Assembly (NCBI GenBank): GCA_022819745.1
Contig: JAJEGS010000039.1
Location: 62,001-126,000, forward strand
Direction: 5' to 3'
DNA from: Candidatus Latescibacterota bacterium
Lineage (GTDB): Bacteria; Latescibacterota; UBA2968; UBA8231
DNA: 64,000 nucleotides
The position numbers were made by a program, and so were the translations under genes. The notes beneath the pieces were generated by a model. The model worked only from the letters and a program-made list of their open reading frames with translations. It had not been told where the DNA came from and did not search any database. Below, in pieces: positions 9,377 through 17,906 of this stretch (its first letter is position 1; each line of letters begins with the position of its first letter).

Positions 9377-10330
9377 ATGGACCTCGCCGTCCCCGTCGAA
9401 TCAACCGCCGAGCGGCTCGATCTTTTCCTCCGCACCCACTGTCCCCAACATTCGCGCAGCAGCATCCAAGCACTCATCAAGACCGGAGCGATCCGCGTCA
9501 ACGGCCAAAAGACGCGCCCGGCGTACTTGGTCCAGCCCGGAGACGAAATCGCCGTCGAACTGCCCGAGCCCGAGCCACTAGCCGCACGCCCCGAAGCGCT
9601 GCCCCTGTCCATAGCGTACGAAGACGACGACCTGCTAGTCGTGAACAAGGCGGCCGGCATGACCGTGCATCCGGCCCCAGGTGCAACCGAGGGCACCCTC
9701 GTCAACGCACTGTTGCACCACTGTCGCGATCTGTCGGGCATCAACGGCGCACTACGGCCGGGAATCGTCCACCGTCTCGACAAGGAAACCAGCGGCTTAC
9801 TGCTAGTGGCCAAACGCGACGACGCGCACCGGCGGCTCGCCCACAGCCTACAAGCGCGGCAGATTGAACGATGTTATCTCGCCCTCGTATGGGGAGGAAT
9901 GCGGGAGGTCGAAGGTCGGATCGAGGCCCCGATTGGCCGCCACCCCAAGAACCGCAAGAAGATGGCCGTAGTCGCCGATGGTCGAGCCGCAGCCACCAAC
10001 TTCAAAGTCGCCGAACGCTGTCCTTTTACAACCTTGGTCGAGTGCCAGCTAGAGACCGGACGCACGCACCAAATCCGCGTGCATCTGGCCCATATCGGCC
10101 ATCCGGTCTTCGGCGATCCAGTGTATGGAGGCCGCGACCAAGCCAGAGGAATTCGCCCCGAGTACCGCCGCCAAGCCAACTGGATGTTGAGCTTGATCAG
10201 ACGCCAAGCCCTGCACGCACAGAAACTGCGCTTTGCGCATCCGACCACCGGAGATATGATGGAGTTTACCGCGCCCCTGCCGGAGGACTTGCAGGCCGCA
10301 TTAGAAGCGGCGCGGATGCAGAGCGGATAG
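9377..10330 (+). CDS. rluD: RluA/RluD family 23S rRNA pseudouridine synthase
   Basis: A 317-residue enzyme that isomerises specific uridines in large-subunit rRNA. An N-terminal S4 RNA-binding domain (residues 10-75, with SSIQALIKTGAIRVNGQ) is followed by the catalytic domain with the signature GIVHRLDKETSGLLLVAK, whose Asp is the nucleophile, and later RTHQIRVHLAHIGHPVFGDPVYGG. Length and architecture match RluD rather than the shorter RluA or RluC; the modified positions cannot be read from sequence. The gene begins six bases after lspA and closes a compact housekeeping run. Confidence 0.95.
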   Translation: MDLAVPVESTAERLDLFLRTHCPQHSRSSIQALIKTGAIRVNGQKTRPAYLVQPGDEIAVELPEPEPLAARPEALPLSIAYEDDDLLVVNKAAGMTVHPAPGATEGTLVNALLHHCRDLSGINGALRPGIVHRLDKETSGLLLVAKRDDAHRRLAHSLQARQIERCYLALVWGGMREVEGRIEAPIGRHPKNRKKMAVVADGRAAATNFKVAERCPFTTLVECQLETGRTHQIRVHLAHIGHPVFGDPVYGGRDQARGIRPEYRRQANWMLSLIRRQALHAQKLRFAHPTTGDMMEFTAPLPEDLQAALEAARMQSG

Positions 10331-10367
10331 CGCGACGACCCTAGAAAACCGACGAGGAGGACGGCCT

Positions 10368-11729
10368 GTGGACTTTCGACTCAACGACGATGAGATGCTC
10401 GCCTTTATCGCGCGGGGGTATCACATCTTCCACCCCGCTATCGACGCGGAGATACACCAAGCGGTTTGCGCGCAGACTCGCGCGGCCTTTGTCGAGGGCA
10501 AAAATCCCGGCAACGCCATCTACGAACAGGTCCCGGCACTGGCACAGGTATTGTCGCATCCGCAGGTGGTGGGGCCGCTGACGAGCATCTTGGGCACGGA
10601 TTATCACATGCTCTGCCATCGCCATGCCCACCTGACCCAACCCGGCCAAGCAGCCGGCGGATTTCACCAAGACGGGACGCCACGGGCCTTGCGGGGCTGG
10701 ACCCGTCCCTGGCGCTATGGGCATCGGCCGCGCAAGGTGTTGCTGGCGTACTTCCCCCATGCAGTGCCCAAGGAGTTGGGACCGACGACCTTGGTACCCG
10801 GGTCGCAGTACTATCGGCAGCGGCCCGAGGCAATGGAAGCCTTGGAATGCGGGGTCGAGGGCGACGCCGGGATAATGGCCATCTGCCACTTCTCGTCCTG
10901 GCACCGAGCCGGAGCTAATACGAGCGACACCGAGCGGATTATGCTCAAATTTGTCTTCGACCGCCGGGGCGAACCGCAAGCGCCAAGCTGGGAGGCCGCA
11001 GCCTCCTACCATCCCGATTTTGCCGCAATCGCACGCCAATGGTCGGCACTCCCCGACGGACGCTTGTTGTGCCTGCCCAAAACTTGGCAGACCATGTGGA
11101 ATTGGCTTGGCGGTCGCGGAGCTGAACGGCTCGGCGGCACGGCATCGCTGGAGTCGCTATTCCAAAATTTAGCGTCAGACCAAGAGCACAAGGCCATAGA
11201 AGCGGCCTATGGTCTGGGTGGGCAAGTAGATGCCGATGGAGCGCGGGCTTTAGTCGCTCGGATGCGCCACGGGGACGAGCAAGAGCGCGAGATGGCGGCA
11301 GTGGCACTGAGTGCGGCGGGCCGCGTCGCCGTGGATGCGCTGCGCGAGACGCTGGCGGACCCCGATCCCTGGCTGCGAGCGATGGCTGCGGACATCGCGG
11401 GCGACCTAGGCCGCGAAAGCCTAGCACTGATACCCGACATCGAGCGCGCCCTAGAAGACGAAGATGTCTGGGTACGACACAATGCACTACAGGCGCTGGC
11501 GCTATGGGGCCGAGAGGCGCGCGGTGCAGAGGAACGGGTAGTAGAGGCGCTGACCGACGCCGAGCCTTTTGTCCGCTTCAACGCCCTCGGCGCGCTGATG
11601 AGTATGCGTCCCTTGGATGCGCGTTGCGCCGAGTGGTTGCAACACGTCGCCGCCAACGATGAAGCGCATCCCCAATGGCGAGCACAAGATGCGTTGCTGC
11701 GGTGGGACAACGCCACATTGCGCTATTAG
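10368..11729 (+). CDS. PhyH-type Fe(II)/2-oxoglutarate oxygenase fused to C-terminal HEAT repeats
   Basis: A 453-residue two-part protein starting at a GTG preceded by GAGGAGGA. Residues 1-250 form a phytanoyl-CoA dioxygenase-like fold: the metal-binding HxD is H100-Q-D102 in GGFHQDG, the distal His is H179 in SSWHRAG, and R190 in TERIMLKF is placed to bind 2-oxoglutarate. A WNWLGG motif near 244-249 ends this part. Residues about 270-450 are a run of HEAT/PBS-lyase-like helical repeats (EMAAVALSAAG, LRAMAADIAGDLG, VRHNALQALALWG, VRFNALGALMSM). The fusion is unusual: HEAT arrays normally bind proteins or ligands. The oxygenase part resembles the PhyH protein at 48566-49354. The substrate is unknown. 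Confidence 0.8.
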   Translation: MDFRLNDDEMLAFIARGYHIFHPAIDAEIHQAVCAQTRAAFVEGKNPGNAIYEQVPALAQVLSHPQVVGPLTSILGTDYHMLCHRHAHLTQPGQAAGGFHQDGTPRALRGWTRPWRYGHRPRKVLLAYFPHAVPKELGPTTLVPGSQYYRQRPEAMEALECGVEGDAGIMAICHFSSWHRAGANTSDTERIMLKFVFDRRGEPQAPSWEAAASYHPDFAAIARQWSALPDGRLLCLPKTWQTMWNWLGGRGAERLGGTASLESLFQNLASDQEHKAIEAAYGLGGQVDADGARALVARMRHGDEQEREMAAVALSAAGRVAVDALRETLADPDPWLRAMAADIAGDLGRESLALIPDIERALEDEDVWVRHNALQALALWGREARGAEERVVEALTDAEPFVRFNALGALMSMRPLDARCAEWLQHVAANDEAHPQWRAQDALLRWDNATLRY

Positions 11730-11749
11730 CTGCGCCGAAAGGAAAAGTC

Positions 11750-13165
11750 ATGCACGAGACCAACCCACTGAGAGCCGGAGCGGCGATGATCGACATTACT
11801 CCGCCCGCGGGGACGCATCTGGCGGGAAGCGGGGCTGGCGAACATCGCCCAGCCCAAGCCGTGATGGACCCGCTCTTTGCCAAGGCCATCGTCTTTGAGA
11901 CGGGCGGGCGGCGCGTCTGCATGGTGATCTTGGATCTCACCATTGTCACCGGCTCCTACACAGACCAAATCCGCGCCGCCATCGGCGAGCAAACGGGCAT
12001 CGCACCCGAAGCAATCATGGTCCAAGCGACCCAAACGCATTCCGCCCCGAGCCTCGGCTACTTCATGCTGGATCCAGATTTCCCATTGGAGACCACCGAG
12101 GAGACCGAATATCTACGCGGAGCCGAGCGCGCCTACGGCGACCGGGCCGCTGCTGCCGCAGTCGAAGCCGCAGTCGAAGCAGTGAGCAAGCTGCAACCCG
12201 TGCGCATCGGTTTGGGGCGCGGCGTGTTGGGAGATTTGGCCTTCAATCGCCGCGGCATACGCCGGGACGGCACCATCGCCATGCCCAAGCCGCTAGGTCG
12301 GGAGCAGCAGCCGTTTGGGATCGCGGATATCTGCTATCTCGAAGGGCCGATGGACCCGGAAGTCGGCGTGTGCTGCATCCAAGACATGGATATGCAGCCG
12401 CTGGCCTTTCTCCTGCACTACACCTGTCACCCGGTCAATGCGTTCGGATATCCCGAGACCTATCGAGCAGTATCAGCAGATTGGCCTGGTGCTTGGTCAC
12501 GACAGATGCAGCAGCTATTCGGCCCTGACGCCGTACCATTGGTCGTCAACGGCTGTTGCGGCAACATCAACCCCTGGCATCCCTTCGACCCAGATTGCCG
12601 GCCGGACCACCAGCGGATGGGGCGAGAATTGGCCCAGATGAGCGAGCGAATCGTGCACAATATGGCGTTCACCAACGACGCTGCGTTGGATTGTAAAATG
12701 GAAAAGCTCGGCCTGCCCTTGCGCGATATTCCGGCTGAGCGCTTGCGCGAGGTCAACGCGATTCTCGCTGGGAATCCGCAACCTCCACGCGGCGCAAACG
12801 GCGAAGTGGATCCGCACTGGTTCCGCGCCGCATCAACCCGTAGCGTCGAACTATGCCGACAGCGTGATGCCAAGTTTCCCTATGAAATCCAGGCTTTCCG
12901 CATCGGCGACCTCGGCGTAATCGGCCTGCCTGGGGAACCTTTTGTCGAAGGCCAACTCGCGCTCAAAACGAACTCAGCGGCCCCTTTTCTCTTTCCAGCA
13001 CACCTCACCACGCACTACGTCGGCTACCTCCCGACGCGGGCGGCCTACGCCCGAGGTGGACACGAGGCCAACGAAGACGTTACCTACTGGGCCAAGCTCG
13101 CCCCCGGCAGCCTCGAAACGGTCGTCGAGCAGGCTCGGACGCTGGTGGAAGAACTGTTTTTATGA
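11750..13165 (+). CDS. Neutral/alkaline ceramidase-like hydrolase
   Basis: A protein of 471 residues with the N-terminal signature of the neutral/alkaline non-lysosomal ceramidase family: LRAGAAMIDITPPAGTHLAG, then VQATQTHSAPSL (His of the zinc site) and later LLHYTCHPVNA and VNGCCGNINPW, which carry further conserved His and Gly residues. True ceramidases hydrolyse the amide of ceramide; bacterial relatives of this length, without a signal peptide as here, are mostly unassigned and may act on other amides or esters. I chose the ATG at 11750, which has AAAGGAAA upstream, because the family signature begins right after it; an in-frame ATG further upstream lies inside the previous gene. It is 20 bp after the PhyH-HEAT gene and may share its operon. 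Confidence 0.8.
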   Translation: MHETNPLRAGAAMIDITPPAGTHLAGSGAGEHRPAQAVMDPLFAKAIVFETGGRRVCMVILDLTIVTGSYTDQIRAAIGEQTGIAPEAIMVQATQTHSAPSLGYFMLDPDFPLETTEETEYLRGAERAYGDRAAAAAVEAAVEAVSKLQPVRIGLGRGVLGDLAFNRRGIRRDGTIAMPKPLGREQQPFGIADICYLEGPMDPEVGVCCIQDMDMQPLAFLLHYTCHPVNAFGYPETYRAVSADWPGAWSRQMQQLFGPDAVPLVVNGCCGNINPWHPFDPDCRPDHQRMGRELAQMSERIVHNMAFTNDAALDCKMEKLGLPLRDIPAERLREVNAILAGNPQPPRGANGEVDPHWFRAASTRSVELCRQRDAKFPYEIQAFRIGDLGVIGLPGEPFVEGQLALKTNSAAPFLFPAHLTTHYVGYLPTRAAYARGGHEANEDVTYWAKLAPGSLETVVEQARTLVEELFL

Positions 13166-13270
13166 GCTAGGGATCGCAGGCGTTCACGTGCGGGAGGATG
13201 GATGGAGAACCGAAATGACGAAACCTTTTGCCCGCGTCTTCGCCACGCCGCCTGTCAGAATTGACGCGGT

Positions 13271-13306
13271 GCAGGCATGACAGTAGATTCATGATGTCAT
13301 GCCTGC
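13271..13306. promoter_or_regulatory. Inverted repeat overlapping the vapB start, probable VapBC operator
   Basis: Two perfect 12-bp arms, GCAGGCATGACA at 13271-13282 and TGTCATGCCTGC at 13295-13306, flank a 12-bp spacer. The antitoxin ATG (13299) lies inside the right arm. Ribbon-helix-helix antitoxins of FitA/VapB type are known to bind such palindromes and repress their own operon, so this is very likely the autoregulatory site. An in-frame stop at 13284-13286 rules out an upstream start, and no Shine-Dalgarno sequence fits between it and the ATG. Confidence 0.75.
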
Positions 13307-13544
13307 TACTCAGATTACCCTTCGCAATGTCGATCCCGAACTCTCGCGGCGGCTTCGCGCTGTCAGTGCGGAACGCGGTGAGAGCCTGAACAGCACCGTG
13401 CTACGCCTCCTGAAAGACGCGGTCGGTTTGGATGCGCGTCGCGAACGCCTGCGCCGATACGTCACATGGACGGCCGACGACCTTTCGGAGTTTACTGATG
13501 CGCTACGTGCGCAGCGAGTCGTCGATGAACGGTACTGGCAGTGA
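13299..13544 (+). CDS. vapB: Ribbon-helix-helix antitoxin (FitA/VapB-like)
   Basis: An 81-residue antitoxin. Its N-terminus, TQITLRNVDPELSRRLRAVS, is the beta-strand and first helix of an Arc/MetJ-type ribbon-helix-helix DNA-binding domain, as in FitA, and the second helix contains LNSTVLRLLKDAVG. The C-terminal third (residues 45-81) is charged and ends in a segment with Trp and Tyr that would wrap around the PIN toxin. It overlaps vapC by GTGA. No ribosome-binding site is visible and the start codon sits in the operator palindrome, so translation is probably leaderless. It appears intact. Confidence 0.9.
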   Translation: MPATQITLRNVDPELSRRLRAVSAERGESLNSTVLRLLKDAVGLDARRERLRRYVTWTADDLSEFTDALRAQRVVDERYWQ

Positions 13545-13951
13545 ACTCGACCGACCGACTTGTCCTCGACACTAGCGCGTACTCGCACCTGCGCACCGGA
13601 CATCCTCAAGTGATCGACTATGTGGCGGATGCGCCGGTAGTTATCATGCCGGTGACAGTGCTCGGAGAGCTTGAAGCGGGATTCGAGTTGGGGAGCCGTG
13701 TGCAGGAAAATCACCACGCCCTCGCTGACTTCCTCAATGAGCCTTTCGTCAGCGTGTTGGACGTCACTTCCGAAACCGTTCGGCACTATACCCGAATCTT
13801 CGTGGCGTTGCGTCGGGCCGGAACACCAATCCCCATGAACGATGTGTGGATCGCAGCAGCGGCGATGGAATGTCGAGGGTGTCTGTTGACCTTCGATAGC
13901 GACTATCGCCACGTCGCAGAACTCGACTACACGTTACTCGACGCGCCTTGA
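13541..13951 (+). CDS. vapC: PIN-domain ribonuclease toxin (VapC-like)
   Basis: A 136-residue PIN-domain endoribonuclease toxin. Acidic active-site residues are visible in order: Asp in LVLDTSAYSHL, Glu in TVLGELEAGF, Asp in PMNDVWIAAAA and Asp in LTFDSDYRHV. VapC toxins cleave tRNA or rRNA and are blocked by the cognate antitoxin. The GTG start overlaps the vapB stop, giving tight coupling. All catalytic positions are present, so the toxin looks functional. The module is flanked by a ceramidase-like gene and a convergent Gfo/Idh gene, with no integrase nearby. Confidence 0.92.
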   Translation: MNSTDRLVLDTSAYSHLRTGHPQVIDYVADAPVVIMPVTVLGELEAGFELGSRVQENHHALADFLNEPFVSVLDVTSETVRHYTRIFVALRRAGTPIPMNDVWIAAAAMECRGCLLTFDSDYRHVAELDYTLLDAP

Positions 13952-14011
13952 TAGTTATCACTTGGAGTACAAGCCTCTCGCCGCAGGTACTCTTGCCTCT
14001 CTCCCACTTCC

Positions 14012-15043
14012 TCAACTACTGAACCCTACCTCGCGCTCCCCCCTGTCGGCCGCCTCCTGAATGCGAATAACGTTGCGAGTCGAGTTCAGCACCGCAGCGG
14101 TGTCGAGGCCGTTGGCGGGCACATCGCCAGCGATGTCGTCGAGGAAGGAGCGCAGATAGCCGCCCCGTTGGGCCGGGTGTAGCGGCTCGATCTGCACGGT
14201 GGCGTCTTCCCTGCCGAGCACCTGAATGTCCTTGGCCGTAGTCGAAGTCTCGATTACTCCATCCCGCCCCCAAAACGTAGTCCGCCAGTAGTAGGGCATC
14301 GTATAGCCCGCCCTATCGGGTGCAAAGTACGACACGTCGCCCAAGACCCCGCAGCCATTGTCCATCTCCAGCATCATCTGCCCGGCGTCCTGCATGTGAA
14401 GGTCTTGGGGAACAAGAGCCCGCCAGCAGCGCGCAGCGTTAATCTTCGCCCACTGGCGGCCCGTGACCCAAGGCAAAGCGTCGATGGCGTGGATGCCAAT
14501 ATCCGTGATGGTGCCGCCGTGCTTGCCCTGTTCAAAATACCAGTCGGGCCGCGAGCCCAAGAGCAGTGGGTGTTGGCCACCAAAGGCGATGGCGTGGACT
14601 TCGCCGATGCGGCCAGCTTGGATCAGGTTGCGCACGCCGATAAACGCAGCCGAGTCGCGCATAGTCAACATGCAGCCGACCTTGAGGTCCTTCTCGCCCG
14701 CCAACGCTGCAATGCGGTCGAGGTCAGCCATTTTGGTACACAGAGGCTTGTCGCTGATGACGTGTTTGCCGCGCGCGAGGGCTTCGATTAGTACCGGGCC
14801 GCGACCGGCGAAATAGGTGCCAGTGGCGACGATATCGCAGTCCACCTCGTCGAGCATTTGCTCGATCCGGTCGTGGGTGATCGCGGCGGTGCCCTTTGCG
14901 CGGATTTCGGCGCGCGTCTCCGCGTGCTCCTCGCACGCAGCTACCACTTCGAGCGTGGACGAGTCGCAAGCTAGTGCGTAGAGGTCGAAGATGTGGCCGT
15001 GGCGGAAACCGGCGAAAGCTATTTTGTGAGGGGCTTCACCCAT
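14012..15043 (-). CDS. Gfo/Idh/MocA family NAD(P)-dependent oxidoreductase
   Basis: A 343-residue dehydrogenase with an N-terminal Rossmann fold and a C-terminal alpha/beta substrate domain. The usual GxGxxG is replaced by AFAGFRHGHIFDLY. The EKP motif is present as SDKPLCTK near residue 95, whose Lys is the catalytic candidate. The motif HGGTITDIGIHAIDALPWVTG contains the conserved Asp and His pair. Members oxidise or isomerise sugars, inositols and similar polyols; the substrate cannot be assigned. It lies downstream of an RraA-like gene and a creatininase gene on the same strand, 12 bp from the former, suggesting one catabolic operon. Confidence 0.88.
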   Translation of the reverse strand: MGEAPHKIAFAGFRHGHIFDLYALACDSSTLEVVAACEEHAETRAEIRAKGTAAITHDRIEQMLDEVDCDIVATGTYFAGRGPVLIEALARGKHVISDKPLCTKMADLDRIAALAGEKDLKVGCMLTMRDSAAFIGVRNLIQAGRIGEVHAIAFGGQHPLLLGSRPDWYFEQGKHGGTITDIGIHAIDALPWVTGRQWAKINAARCWRALVPQDLHMQDAGQMMLEMDNGCGVLGDVSYFAPDRAGYTMPYYWRTTFWGRDGVIETSTTAKDIQVLGREDATVQIEPLHPAQRGGYLRSFLDDIAGDVPANGLDTAAVLNSTRNVIRIQEAADRGEREVGFSS

Positions 15044-15055
15044 TCCTACCTCGAC

Positions 15056-15784
15056 TCACGATTCCTCTTCATCGTCGCCGTACGAGTGCCCGCCGAAGAT
15101 GGCTCGCAGTTCGGCCGCGGACGTGGCTTGGCGCATCTGGGCCATGCGCTCGGCCTCGTGTTTTTGCAGGGCGCGGACGTTTTCCAGCACCGCGCTGAGC
15201 TTGTCCGCGGGGAATTTCACTGCGCCGTTTTCGTCCATGTGGATGATCTCGCCAGGAGCCACATCCATACCGGCGACTGAGACCGGCACATTGACCGCGT
15301 GGATGGCTTGGGCACCGTGACCAGCGGTAATGCCACTGAGCAAGTACTGGAATTTCATCGGGCGGATCTCGTCAATGTCGCGCGAAGGACCGTTGGAAAT
15401 CGCGCCAACGCAGCCAATAGCCTGCATGGCAGTGGTCATGTTGCCGCCGGCTAGGCCGACCTTGCCCGCGATTCCGGGCGGGAACTTCTGCTGGAAGACG
15501 AAAATCGTCGGCTTGGGCGAGGCGTCGAGAGCGTCGAGAACGTCCATGAAGCTAACGCCATTGTAACTGGGATCGGGCAGACCGAACGTGCAGGTGACCG
15601 CGTAGCCGACCGTAGGGCCAAGCTCGGGATACATGCAGCGCAGCGACTGATCGGTGTACCAGTTTTCGCTCCAGGGATTGTACAGCCCCAAGCACAAGGG
15701 GTCGCCTGGATAGGTGGCGACGACGTTGGTAATGGAAGGCGTGTCAAAGTTTTTCAGCTCTTCAAGCATTTCTTGTTCAGTCAT
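15056..15784 (-). CDS. RraA/HMG-aldolase family protein
   Basis: A 242-residue protein of the RraA-like fold. The region VGLAGGNMTTAMQAIGCVGAISNGPSRD contains the family's active-site Gly loop and the Arg-Asp that binds substrate and metal in 4-hydroxy-4-methyl-2-oxoglutarate/4-carboxy-4-hydroxy-2-oxoadipate aldolases. The later motif VSVAGMDVAPGEIIHMDENGAVKFP is also typical. Relatives also include oxaloacetate decarboxylases and the RNase E regulator RraA, but the catabolic context favours an aldolase or decarboxylase. I chose the ATG at 15784, which has CAGGAGC eight bases upstream, over a start 15 codons earlier. Confidence 0.82.
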   Translation of the reverse strand: MTEQEMLEELKNFDTPSITNVVATYPGDPLCLGLYNPWSENWYTDQSLRCMYPELGPTVGYAVTCTFGLPDPSYNGVSFMDVLDALDASPKPTIFVFQQKFPPGIAGKVGLAGGNMTTAMQAIGCVGAISNGPSRDIDEIRPMKFQYLLSGITAGHGAQAIHAVNVPVSVAGMDVAPGEIIHMDENGAVKFPADKLSAVLENVRALQKHEAERMAQMRQATSAAELRAIFGGHSYGDDEEES

Positions 15785-15825
15785 TAGAAGCTCCTGATTG
15801 GGTAATGGGAAAGGATCGTCTCGCG

Positions 15826-16638
15826 TCAATGCTGATCGCGGCGCGGCAAGATCGGCTGATTCTTCAACTCGCGGATTAGCTCTACAAGCCCTTCAGTCGC
15901 CGCTGCTAAAAATTTTTCGCCCTTTTCCTTGGTGGCTTTAGTCGCGTCCCCCATAACCCCGCTGCCCGTCTGCTGGCTCCAATAGGGTATCAGCCGCGCG
16001 CCCGATCCCTCGGGATGCGTGCCAGCCAACAAATCGGTGCGGAAACTAGGCGACAGCGGCGAACGCTCGTCAACGGCCTTGTCCATCTCCACCAACTCCG
16101 GCTTGAGCGCCAAGTAAAGCGAAGTCTCGTATTCGCCGGCGTGCGAGGTACCGCCGTAATCCGAGTCGCGCAGTTCGTTGCCCACGGTCTTGGCGCGGCG
16201 TATATCCCAGTGATTGACCGAGGCACAGAGGATCTGGCCCTCGTATTCAAGGACAGTGAGGCGGGCCGCTAGGTCGAGCGGCGAGGTATTGGAGCCGTGG
16301 CCATTGACGATGAGGATGCGCTTAAAGCCGTGGTGGGCCAAGCTGCAACACACGTCCTTGACGTAGCGGATAAAAGTGTCCCACGTAATGGTTAGGGTGC
16401 CGTGGAAATCCATGTGGTGCGGGCTATAGCCGTGAGTGACGGGCGGAGCGAGCACGGCTTCTTCTGGAATGCGGGCCACGGCGCGCTCGCAGATGCCGTG
16501 GCACAGCACCACGTCCGTATCCACCGGCAGATGCGGGCCGTGATCTTCGTGGGTGGCGACGGGCAGCACGGCCACGCGGCCCGCGGCGGCAGCGTCCCGG
16601 GTCTCGTTCCAAATCATTTCAGCATAGCGGTATTTCAC
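15826..16638 (-). CDS. Creatininase family amidohydrolase
   Basis: A 270-residue protein of the creatininase superfamily, metal-dependent enzymes that hydrolyse cyclic or linear amides (creatinine, formamidopyrimidines, mycofactocin precursors). Metal-site motifs are visible: LPVATHEDHGPHLPVDTDVVL near the N-terminus, HMDFHGTLTI, VNGHGSN and GGTSHAGEYETSL with the conserved His-Ala-Gly-Glu. In the usual form the first motif reads PxGxxExHGxHLPxxTD; here Ala-Thr-His replaces Gly-x-x. The GTG start has GGAGTG upstream. Substrate unknown. It heads a three-gene minus-strand cassette and is divergent from ddl. Confidence 0.88.
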   Translation of the reverse strand: MKYRYAEMIWNETRDAAAAGRVAVLPVATHEDHGPHLPVDTDVVLCHGICERAVARIPEEAVLAPPVTHGYSPHHMDFHGTLTITWDTFIRYVKDVCCSLAHHGFKRILIVNGHGSNTSPLDLAARLTVLEYEGQILCASVNHWDIRRAKTVGNELRDSDYGGTSHAGEYETSLYLALKPELVEMDKAVDERSPLSPSFRTDLLAGTHPEGSGARLIPYWSQQTGSGVMGDATKATKEKGEKFLAAATEGLVELIRELKNQPILPRRDQH

Positions 16639-16728
16639 GGCAGTTCACTCCTTGAGATAAGTAGAGTCAGCGCACGAGAACGCGGGAAGAAATACGCAAT
16701 TCGCGCAGCAGGGGCAAGTTGCCGTTCC

Positions 16729-16757
16729 TCGACAGCTTTCGGCATCCCTTCTATATT
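16729..16757 (+). promoter_or_regulatory. Sigma-70-like promoter for ddl operon
   Basis: A -35 box TCGACA (16729-16734) and a -10 box TATATT (16752-16757) are separated by exactly 17 bp; each differs from consensus by one base. The element lies about 50 bp before the ddl ATG, in the gap divergent from the creatininase gene. Confidence 0.55.
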
Positions 16758-16806
16758 TCAGGGAGGGGCAATTCTACTCGCAACTTAATCGAAGGAACAG
16801 CAATAC

Positions 16807-17901
16807 ATGGGTCGCAAGATACGCCTTGGTGTGCTCTGCGGCGGGCGCTCGGCCGAGCACGAGGTCTCGGTGATTTCGGCGCGCTCGATGTTGGAAGCCA
16901 TCGACAAGGACAAGTACGAACTGGTGATGATCGGCATCTCCAAGGAAGGACGCTGGCTGTCCGCCGCGGACACGCAGCAGCTTTTAGCGTCCAGTCAAGT
17001 CCACGAGGACGGGCTAACGCCAGTAGCACTCGACTATCTGGGGACGCGCTCGCTCGTGGCGCAGCGAGGCGATGTGCAGGACCAAGCCCTCGACGTAATC
17101 TTCCCGCTCTTACACGGTCCCTACGGCGAGGACGGCACCGTACAGGGCCTGATGGAACTGGCCAATGTAGCCTATGTGGGAGCTGGAGTCGTCGGCTCAG
17201 CCGTGGGCATGGACAAAGAGCTGATGAAGCGGGTCTTCAAGGCCGAGGGGTTGCCGCAGGTGGACTACCAGGTAGTGCGGCGCAGCCGTTGGGAAAAAGA
17301 CCGCGCCGGGGTGCGCGCCGAGATCGAAGCCGCGCTGGACTACCCCGTCTTCGTCAAGCCGGTGAATCTCGGTTCGAGCGTCGGAGTGAGCAAAGCCCGC
17401 GATGGTGCCGAGCTAGAGCAGGCCATCGACGAAGCAGCGCAATACGACTACAAGATCGTGGTCGAAGCCGAAGCGAGTGGCTGCCGCGAAGTCGAGGTGG
17501 CGATCTTGGGCAACGAGTCGCCAGAAGCGTCCATCACCGGCGAGATCGTGCCGGGCAACGACTTTTACGACTACAACGCCAAATACATCGACGACAATTC
17601 CGATCTGATCATTCCAGCGCGTATCTCGCCAGCCACCCAAGAAGCCGTGCGCGAACTGGGCATCCGGGCCTTTCAGGCGGTGGAAGCTTGGGGTTTAGCG
17701 CGAGTGGACTTTTTCGTGCGCGAAAGTGACGAGGCGATTTTCGTCAACGAGATCAACACCATGCCGGGGTTTACGCCCATCAGCATGTATCCCAAGCTGT
17801 GGGAGGCGAGCGGCGTGAGCTACGGTGAGTTGATCGACCGCTTGGTCCAGTTGGGGATCGAGCGGCACGAGGACAAGCAGAAGACGAAAACGGCCCTATA
17901 A
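16807..17901 (+). CDS. ddl: D-alanine--D-alanine ligase
   Basis: An ATP-grasp enzyme of 364 residues that joins two D-alanines for peptidoglycan precursors in the cytoplasm. The N-terminal LCGGRSAEHEVSVISA binds the first substrate. HGPYGEDGTVQG, PVFVKPVNLGSSVGVSK (ATP and Mg site) and FVNEINTMPGFTPISMYPKLW near the C-terminus, with the Mg-binding Glu and Asn, are all intact. The length matches the longer Ddl type (VanA-like group). A promoter lies upstream and a DUF445 gene follows after five bases. Confidence 0.97.
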   Translation: MGRKIRLGVLCGGRSAEHEVSVISARSMLEAIDKDKYELVMIGISKEGRWLSAADTQQLLASSQVHEDGLTPVALDYLGTRSLVAQRGDVQDQALDVIFPLLHGPYGEDGTVQGLMELANVAYVGAGVVGSAVGMDKELMKRVFKAEGLPQVDYQVVRRSRWEKDRAGVRAEIEAALDYPVFVKPVNLGSSVGVSKARDGAELEQAIDEAAQYDYKIVVEAEASGCREVEVAILGNESPEASITGEIVPGNDFYDYNAKYIDDNSDLIIPARISPATQEAVRELGIRAFQAVEAWGLARVDFFVRESDEAIFVNEINTMPGFTPISMYPKLWEASGVSYGELIDRLVQLGIERHEDKQKTKTAL

Positions 17902-17906
17902 ACTCC

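Noticed and set aside
11675..11749. Earlier ATG for the ceramidase-like gene
   Set aside because: It lies inside the coding end of the PhyH-HEAT gene, and the family signature starts after the ATG at 11750.
13215..13280. A 21-codon frame with a plausible GGAG upstream, between the ceramidase-like gene and vapB
   Set aside because: Too short to judge; it ends within the operator arm and has no recognisable product.
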